This document shows, one piece after another, positions 58,113 to 64,000 of a stretch of DNA of 64,000 bases. The stretch lies in the NCBI RefSeq assembly GCF_001544975.2, contig NZ_FCOG02000001.1:186001-250000 (forward strand), written 5' to 3'. The notes below the pieces were generated by a model. It was not told the origin of the DNA. It made no database searches and was given only the letters and a program-made list of their open reading frames with translations. The stretch comes from Caballeronia arationis (GTDB lineage: Bacteria > Pseudomonadota > Gammaproteobacteria > Burkholderiales > Burkholderiaceae). A program made the position numbers and the translations under genes. How positions within the stretch are numbered: position 1 is the first letter of the stretch; each line of letters opens with the position of its first letter.

Positions 58113-59402
58113 ATGAAAAAAACCGCCCTCGCCGCCAGACACGATGCCTCGCGCCCATTGTCCGCCGCCTCCGACGCACGCTTTTCCGCCGCCGCAGCGA
58201 ACTTCAATGCCGCGATGGCCCACAACGATTTCCGCGCCGGCGCACGATTCGCCGAAGAAGCCTTGCGGATCGTTCCAGGCCACATGATGGTGCTGTCGGA
58301 CTACGCGCGTTGCCTGATGCGCACCGGCGCGCACGAAGAAGCCTACAAGATCTACGCGAGCATCCTGAAAGCGCCGCCCGCGCAACAGCGACAGGCGTCC
58401 TCGACCTGGATTCACGGCCTCGTCGAACTGTGCGGCCTGATGGGCAAGCGCGACGAACTGCGTCGGCATGGTCTGCGCGCGCTGAACGAAGCCGACGCGC
58501 TGCATCGGGCGTCGGGCATCGAGATCGATCCGGCGACGAAGCCGCCCGCGTTCGACGCATCGAAGCCGCTGGAAAACGTCATCGCGTTCTCGTTGTTCGG
58601 CGCGAATCCGCGCTACTGCGAGCCGGCGGTGATGAACGTGCTCGTGGCGCGCGAACTTTTCGAGGGATGGACATGCCGCGTCTACCTCGATGCCAGTGTG
58701 CCGCAGCATGTGCATCGCCGACTGCGCGAAGCCGGCGCGCAACTCGTCGAAATGGACGGCAGTGGCCCGAAGCCGATCCATCCGCTGATGTGGCGCTTTC
58801 TCGTCATCGGCGATCCGGGCGTGAAGCGCTTCCTGCTGCGCGACGCAGACTCGCTGCTTTCGGAGCGCGAGGCCGCGGCGGTTCGCGCATGGATCGACAG
58901 CCCGTTTCTCTTTCATCACATGCGCGACTATTGCTCGCATACCGAGCTGATTCTCGCCGGCCTGTGGGGTGGATGCGGCGGTGTCCTGCCGAACATGGAG
59001 CAGGCGATGCGCGATTACAGCGAGCAAAGGAACAAGAGCAGCGGCCGCTTCGTCGACCAGCACTTTCTGCGCGAGCAAGTCTGGCCGGCGATCCGCCAGA
59101 GCCTCCTGAGCCATGACGAACTCTTCGGCTTTCACGACGCGCTGCCGTTTCCACCGCACGCGCCGGTGCGCTGGAAGACGGATGCGTTTCACGTCGGCAG
59201 CAACGCGAGCCATCGGGCAATCGGCGGCGCGAGTGCGCTGCCGGACGGCTCGCCGCAGCATCTGCTCTTCTGCAATTCGCAGGGCGACGTGCTCTTCGAC
59301 TACTCGGCCATCGTGCGCGGGAACGAGTGGCGGCTCGACATGCCGTTCTTCATCCTCGACGCCATTCAAGCAGGCCGCGTCCAGGTTCGCAACGCGCTGT
59401 GA
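58113..59402 (+). CDS. TPR-containing glycosyltransferase-like protein
   Basis: 429 residues. The N-terminus is a tetratricopeptide-like helical region (FNAAMAHNDFRAGARFAEEALRIVPGHMMVLSDYARCLM). From about 150 comes an alpha/beta domain with FSLFGANPRYCEPAVMNVLVARELFEGW and VKRFLLRDADSLLSERE, whose RDAD resembles the DxD metal site of glycosyltransferases. The acceptor and sugar are unknown. It converges with sbcC by 9 bp. Confidence 0.65.
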   Translation: MKKTALAARHDASRPLSAASDARFSAAAANFNAAMAHNDFRAGARFAEEALRIVPGHMMVLSDYARCLMRTGAHEEAYKIYASILKAPPAQQRQASSTWIHGLVELCGLMGKRDELRRHGLRALNEADALHRASGIEIDPATKPPAFDASKPLENVIAFSLFGANPRYCEPAVMNVLVARELFEGWTCRVYLDASVPQHVHRRLREAGAQLVEMDGSGPKPIHPLMWRFLVIGDPGVKRFLLRDADSLLSEREAAAVRAWIDSPFLFHHMRDYCSHTELILAGLWGGCGGVLPNMEQAMRDYSEQRNKSSGRFVDQHFLREQVWPAIRQSLLSHDELFGFHDALPFPPHAPVRWKTDAFHVGSNASHRAIGGASALPDGSPQHLLFCNSQGDVLFDYSAIVRGNEWRLDMPFFILDAIQAGRVQVRNAL

Positions 59403-59411
59403 GCAAAGGCG

Positions 59412-62400
59412 TCAGCCCGCCGAAACCTCGACGGTGGAAAACCCGATGCCCACGCTCTTCGCCACCCGGATCTGCAACGGGATGCGTTCCTTCAGCGCTT
59501 CCACGTGACTGATCACGCCGATGGTCTTGCCGGTCGCGTTGAGCGAATCCAGGGCGTTGAGCGCGATTTCCAGCGTCTCGCCGTCGAGCGTGCCGAAGCC
59601 CTCGTCGAGAAAAAGCGAATCGATCGACGTCTTGTGGCTCACGAGATCGGAGAGCGCCAGCGCGAGTGCGAGGCTCACGAGAAAGCTCTCGCCGCCCGAT
59701 AGCGTGCGCGTGTCGCGAGTGACATCGCCCTGCCAGGTATCGACGACTTCCATCTCCAGATCGCCTCCCGCCTTGCGGTTCAAAAGATAACGGCCGTGCA
59801 GATGCGCGAGTTGCCGGTTGGCGAGATAGACGAGATGGTCGAGCGTCAGCCCCTGCGCGAACTTGCGATACTTCGCGCCATCGGACGAGCCGATGAGGCT
59901 GCTCAGACGCTGCCACAGATCGTACTGTTTGCGCTGTCTTTCGATTTCCTCGAATAGCGACTGCTGATTCAGGCGCTGCTGCGTGTCGTTCTTCAGCGTC
60001 GCGCGAATTTCGCCGCGTCGCTGGTTCAGCGTTCGAAGCAATTCATCCAGATCGGTCAACTGCTGCTGCAGCGCCTCGGCCGGCTGATCCGTCTTCGGCT
60101 CGGCGAGGAGTTCGGCGCACCGCGCCTCCGCGGATCGTAGCAACGTGCGCGCTTCAGTGAGCCGCTTGTCGAGCGAAGCCTTCCGCGTCTGCAGCCGTTC
60201 ACGTTCATCGTGCGAGAGCAACGCGCGGACGAAGGCACTCTCTTCATCGAAAGGGCTGGTGAGGAGCGCCGCTTCCCACGCAACAGACGTCTTTTGCGCT
60301 GCCACAGTGTCGTCGGTCAGGCGATGCGTGAGCGTTTTCTCGGCACCTTCGAGCGCATTCGCGCGATCGCGCGTCGAGTGGTGATGCGATGCGGCCTTGT
60401 CGAAGTCGACCTGAGCGTCCGTCGACGCGGCGAGCGGCTCCGGTACGAGCGTCGCACCAGCCGCTTCATATCCGAGCCATCGCGCGGACCACGTAGCTTC
60501 TTCCTGTACCGCGGCGTCGACGTCCGCGCGCGCGGCTTTCGTCTGATGCGACAGCGTTTCGCTTCGTTGCGTGAAGGTCTGCCACGCGCGCCATTCGTTG
60601 TTGCGTTGCACGAGCCAGTCGCGCCAATCCGACGACTCATCGGGCGGAAAACGTCCCGCCTCGACGATCGCCGCATGCAGCGATCGCAGCGTGCGTTCGA
60701 TCGAAACCTGCTGCGAGGCGATCCGTTCGTTCGCTTCGTGGAGCGCCTTCTCGCATGCAGCGCGCTTCTCGATGATGAGCGCGAGATCGTGCCTGCTTCG
60801 CTCAGATACCTTCTCCGCCAGATGCCGGGCATCCGCACAGCGAGCGATGCTGAGATTCAACGCGTCGATGCGCGCGAGCGTCTGTTGCGCGTCAGCCAGC
60901 GTCGCCGTGTGCTGCTCGATGTGCCGGTCGAGCGCGCCGCGATCGCTCAGTTCGACACCGATCTGCTCGCAACACGCGCTCCAGTATTGCGCATGAACCG
61001 CTTCGTTCTGCGTCCAACGATCGATGCGCTTTTCAAGCTGCCCGATTGCCGCCTTCGCCACCGCCGCGGCGGTGGCCGACGCGTGCCGGCTGTCGGTCGC
61101 TTTCTGAAGCGCGACTTGCTTCGCATCGAGATCGCGCTGAGTCGTAGATGCTTCGAGTGCCTGATATTCGACGATTGCCGGATGCGCATCCGAACCACAC
61201 AGCGGACAGGCTTCGCCCTCGCGCAGCGCAGCGCGATGATCGGCGAGTTGCAGGATCACCTTTTCCTGTTCGAGCAGCTTGCGCTTGTCGGCGATTTGCT
61301 CGTTCAACGCACGGCATTCGTCGTCGATGCGTTTGATCTCGTCTTGTCGGGCGACGAGCGATGCGTGCTGCGTCGCGAGATCGGCGATGTCGGTGCGCTG
61401 CTGGCGGGTGCCTTCGTCGCGCGTTTCAGCCAGTTGAAACAGCCGGTTCAGGATGGACTGCTGCTGTTGAAGCTTATGGAATCGTGTCTTCAGTGCGGCC
61501 TCGTCGTGACCGCCGAGCGCTTGCTCAAGACGGCCGCGCTCTTCGGCCTCGGTGGTCTGCGCGGCCTCCAGCGCCGTCGTCGCTTGCCGGACGACACCGT
61601 GCTGCACGTCGATATCCTTCGCATGCTTGGCGATCGCTTCGGCGAAATCGCGCTGATTTTTGCGCGTCGCGTCGATGTCGTTCAGCACATGCTGGCGCGC
61701 TTCGAATTCCGATCGCCATGCCGCGATCTGTTCGCCGAGCCTGCTTCGTCGCGGATGCCGGTCGAGTGTTTCCTGCACGCGCTTCGTTTCAGCGAGCAAA
61801 TCGTCCATCGACGTGCGTCGCTCGGTCGAGATCTGCTTTCGCAGATGCAGCGCGAGGCGCGCGCTGCGCGCTGCATCGAGCGATGCGCGCTCGCGTTCCG
61901 CCTTCGCGTGCGCGAGAAGTTGCGACGTTTCATTGAACGCCTGCCGTGCATCGAGCATCGCGCGATGTTCGAGGCGCAGCTTTTCGGCCGGTTCGCTGAC
62001 GGCGAGCCGGTCGAGATCGTGCCGGGCGTCGGCGATCATCTGAAGCGCGCTCTGTTCGTCGATTGCAGCCTGCCGTACCTGCGCCTCAACCGTCGATACG
62101 TCCTTGCGCCATTGCAGCATCGCCTGTACCGAACGCTGCTCTGCGCCCAGCACACGGGCCCGGTCGTCGAGCGCCGCTTCTTCGAGCTTCAGCTCAGCAA
62201 GCTGCTCGGCGTCGAGCAACTGCACGCCTTCGACGCGCGCCTGCAGTTTGCCCAGCGCGTTCTCTTCATCGCGCATCCGCTGGAACACGTTCTGGGAAAT
62301 CAGTCCGTAGATATCGGTGCCCGTCAGTTCTTCCAGCAACTCGGCCCGCTCGTTGGCCTTCGCTTCGAGGAACGCCGCGAAGCCGCCTTGCGCTAGCATC

Positions 62401-62849
62401 ATCGACTTCGTGAAGCGCTTGAAGTCGAGACCCGTGATCTCTTCGACGAGCTTCAGTTTGTCGTTGATCTTCTCGGTGACGATGGTGCCATCGAGGCGCG
62501 CGAGTTCGACCTTCGGCGGCTGGAGATTGCCGCTCGCCTTGTCGCGCGCGCGGCGCTGGCTCCAGAACGCGCGATAGCCCTTGCCTTTCACCTCGAATTC
62601 GACTTCCGCGAGACACTCGAACGTATGCCGCGTCATCAGTTCGTTGGTACTCGCGGACACCGCTTCCATGCGCGGCGTGCGGTGATAGAGCGCGAGACAG
62701 ATGGCGTCGAGCAGTGTCGTCTTGCCGGCGCCCGTCGGACCGGTGATCGCGAAGAGTCCGTTGTCCTTGAACGGCGGCTGGCTGAAGTCGATCTTCCAGT
62801 CGCCCTTGAGCGAGTTCAGGTTGCGCAGTCGCAGCGACAGGATTCTCAT
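59412..62849 (-). CDS. sbcC: Nuclease SbcCD subunit C (Rad50-like)
   Basis: 1145 residues. N-terminal Walker A GPTGAGKTT (37-45) in FAITGPTGAGKTTLLDAI, long coiled coils, a zinc hook CPLC (548-551), and a C-terminal head with LSGGESFLVSLALALALSD and SLFLDEGFGTLD. With SbcD it cuts hairpins and processes DNA ends. The start at 62849 matches the family N-terminus MRILSLRLRNLNSL and overlaps the sbcD stop by 4 nt. Confidence 0.97.
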   Translation of the reverse strand: MRILSLRLRNLNSLKGDWKIDFSQPPFKDNGLFAITGPTGAGKTTLLDAICLALYHRTPRMEAVSASTNELMTRHTFECLAEVEFEVKGKGYRAFWSQRRARDKASGNLQPPKVELARLDGTIVTEKINDKLKLVEEITGLDFKRFTKSMMLAQGGFAAFLEAKANERAELLEELTGTDIYGLISQNVFQRMRDEENALGKLQARVEGVQLLDAEQLAELKLEEAALDDRARVLGAEQRSVQAMLQWRKDVSTVEAQVRQAAIDEQSALQMIADARHDLDRLAVSEPAEKLRLEHRAMLDARQAFNETSQLLAHAKAERERASLDAARSARLALHLRKQISTERRTSMDDLLAETKRVQETLDRHPRRSRLGEQIAAWRSEFEARQHVLNDIDATRKNQRDFAEAIAKHAKDIDVQHGVVRQATTALEAAQTTEAEERGRLEQALGGHDEAALKTRFHKLQQQQSILNRLFQLAETRDEGTRQQRTDIADLATQHASLVARQDEIKRIDDECRALNEQIADKRKLLEQEKVILQLADHRAALREGEACPLCGSDAHPAIVEYQALEASTTQRDLDAKQVALQKATDSRHASATAAAVAKAAIGQLEKRIDRWTQNEAVHAQYWSACCEQIGVELSDRGALDRHIEQHTATLADAQQTLARIDALNLSIARCADARHLAEKVSERSRHDLALIIEKRAACEKALHEANERIASQQVSIERTLRSLHAAIVEAGRFPPDESSDWRDWLVQRNNEWRAWQTFTQRSETLSHQTKAARADVDAAVQEEATWSARWLGYEAAGATLVPEPLAASTDAQVDFDKAASHHHSTRDRANALEGAEKTLTHRLTDDTVAAQKTSVAWEAALLTSPFDEESAFVRALLSHDERERLQTRKASLDKRLTEARTLLRSAEARCAELLAEPKTDQPAEALQQQLTDLDELLRTLNQRRGEIRATLKNDTQQRLNQQSLFEEIERQRKQYDLWQRLSSLIGSSDGAKYRKFAQGLTLDHLVYLANRQLAHLHGRYLLNRKAGGDLEMEVVDTWQGDVTRDTRTLSGGESFLVSLALALALSDLVSHKTSIDSLFLDEGFGTLDGETLEIALNALDSLNATGKTIGVISHVEALKERIPLQIRVAKSVGIGFSTVEVSAG

Positions 62850-64000
62850 GACGCCTCTGCCTCGCCGATACCCGCGACGACTTCGCGATACATCGATGTC
62901 AGTTGCGTTCGCAGTTCGTCGTCGAGCATTTCGGCCTGCAGGCGGCGGGCGAAGACATCGTCGGGCGTGAGTTCGTTGAGCGTCTCTTTGGCCTGCGCCT
63001 GCAATGCGTTCTGTTGCGCCGAGCGTTCGCGCCGGATGCGCAGGACTTCGACTGGCAGTCCCTTGGTGATGTCTTCGATGCGCGTCTGCAGATCGCTCAG
63101 GTAGTCGTCGGCGGAGACGATCACTTCGAGCCACACGGTCGCGCCTTCTGTTGCGCCGGCGGCGGCTTCGTGGATAGACGCGGCGAGTTCCTTCAGTGAT
63201 CCCTTCACCGAGAGCATCGGCTGGAAGCAGGGCACCTCGATCGGCGTGACGGCTTCGAGTCCGTCCGTCGAAACGTCGACCAGCAGCATTTGCTTGTGCT
63301 GGCGCGCTTCGTCGAAGCTGAGCGCAATCGGCGACCCGCTATAGCGAATGTGATCGAACCCGCCGACTTTCTGCGGCCGATGGATGTGCCCGAGCGCGAT
63401 GTAGTCGGCGGCAGGAAATGCGGCGGTCGGGAACGCTTCGAGCGAGCCGACGTAGATCTCCCGCACCGATTCGCTCGCGCTCGCGCCGACCGTCGTCAGA
63501 TGGCCGGTCGCGATGATTGGCAGGTGCATGCCGAGTTCCGCGCGCTTTCTTTCAGCAAGCGCGAAGAGCGCCTGATAGTGCGTCTGGATGGCATCCTGCA
63601 GCGACGCCTGCTTGTCGCGCGCGGTCTGTCCCGCGATGCTCAGCAGCACGTCGCGCGGACGAATGAACGGAATCGCGCAGACGATCGCGCCCGGAGTTCC
63701 GTCGCGTGTCTTTAGCACTTGCACCTGCTGGTTCGGATCTTCCTGCACCGACGGGATCACGAACGTGTTCAGCAACGCGAGCAGTTCGCGCGACTCCTGC
63801 AGCATCGCGACCGAATCGTGATTGCCGGCGAGCACGGTGAGTCCCACGCCCGCGTCGCGCAGCGCGAGGATCAGCTGGTTGTATAGCTCCCGTGCGTAGC
63901 TCGGCGGAGCGCCGGTGTCGAAGATGTCGCCGGCGATCAGGACCGCGTCGACGCGATGTGCCCTCGTCTGCCCGACGAGCCAGTCGATCAGCTTCTGATG
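62846..64000 (-). CDS. sbcD: Nuclease SbcCD subunit D (Mre11-like), 5' end outside window
   Basis: The visible 384 residues carry the metallophosphoesterase motifs AGDIFDTGAPP, AGNHDS, TGHLT and ALGHIHRPQ. The frame is open through the right edge, so the N-terminus with the first DxH motif lies outside. The C-terminus has the capping region. It supplies the Mn-dependent nuclease of the SbcCD complex and precedes sbcC in one operon. Confidence 0.96.
   Translation of the reverse strand, partial: HQKLIDWLVGQTRAHRVDAVLIAGDIFDTGAPPSYARELYNQLILALRDAGVGLTVLAGNHDSVAMLQESRELLALLNTFVIPSVQEDPNQQVQVLKTRDGTPGAIVCAIPFIRPRDVLLSIAGQTARDKQASLQDAIQTHYQALFALAERKRAELGMHLPIIATGHLTTVGASASESVREIYVGSLEAFPTAAFPAADYIALGHIHRPQKVGGFDHIRYSGSPIALSFDEARQHKQMLLVDVSTDGLEAVTPIEVPCFQPMLSVKGSLKELAASIHEAAAGATEGATVWLEVIVSADDYLSDLQTRIEDITKGLPVEVLRIRRERSAQQNALQAQAKETLNELTPDDVFARRLQAEMLDDELRTQLTSMYREVVAGIGEAEAS

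Noticed and set aside
60210-62396. A 728-codon plus-strand frame opposite sbcC
   Set aside because: Shadow of sbcC; Arg/Leu-rich with no domain.

Overview
The window is a piece of the main chromosome of a Burkholderiaceae bacterium (Burkholderia, Paraburkholderia or Caballeronia type), close to its replication origin. The evidence is the high GC content and typical codon use, the block mnmE / yidC-yidD-rnpA-rpmH // dnaA-dnaN-gyrB, the flagellar genes flhG-fliA and flhB-flhA, a tandem glycine riboswitch ahead of gcvTHP, and an AraFGH-type sugar transporter. The genus is inferred; no 16S gene is present.

Layout. 1-2.8 kb: end of a flagellar regulatory operon (flhF end, flhG, fliA) and a diguanylate cyclase. 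3-7.8 kb: tRNA-Arg(CCG), a dihaem cytochrome c, a Rep-type helicase and a Gfo/Idh/MocA oxidoreductase. 7.9-15.5 kb: glycine and serine catabolism (riboswitch, gcvT, gcvH, gcvP, sdaA) with an alginate-lyase-family gene inside the group. 15.5-18.8 kb: flhA and flhB on the other strand, separated from flhF-flhG-fliA. 19-23.5 kb: multidrug efflux (outer-membrane channel, small membrane protein, MarR regulator, DHA2 transporter) around a divergent promoter with a palindromic operator. 23.6-28.7 kb: lipoprotein, gshA, ada, a candidate small RNA, a VOC protein and YaeQ. 28.7-35 kb: a LysR regulator divergent from an aldehyde-dehydrogenase-like gene and araFGH. 35-36.9 kb: small secreted protein, LysE exporter, SnoaL-like protein. 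36.9-47.7 kb: the origin-proximal housekeeping block.

47.7-57.9 kb is an accessory island directly behind gyrB, with visibly lower GC. It holds a decayed RepB/ParB-type partition gene, a WYL-domain regulator, and a type I Wadjet system: jetA, jetB, jetC, jetD, encoding a MukBEF-like SMC complex plus a TOPRIM endonuclease known to act against plasmids. A four-helix membrane protein follows. jetA carries a -1 frameshift; restoring one T gives an uninterrupted protein, so the system may be inactive, phase-variable or mis-sequenced there. A short translated leader appears to be coupled to jetA. Similar 19-bp motifs lie near both island edges.

57.9-64 kb: a strong terminator, a TPR/glycosyltransferase-like gene, and sbcC-sbcD, the latter running off the window.

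The most unusual points are the frameshifted Wadjet operon beside oriC, an aldehyde dehydrogenase homologue lacking its three catalytic residues, a candidate small RNA with a tandem anti-Shine-Dalgarno repeat, and a terminator-like hairpin inside rnpA.
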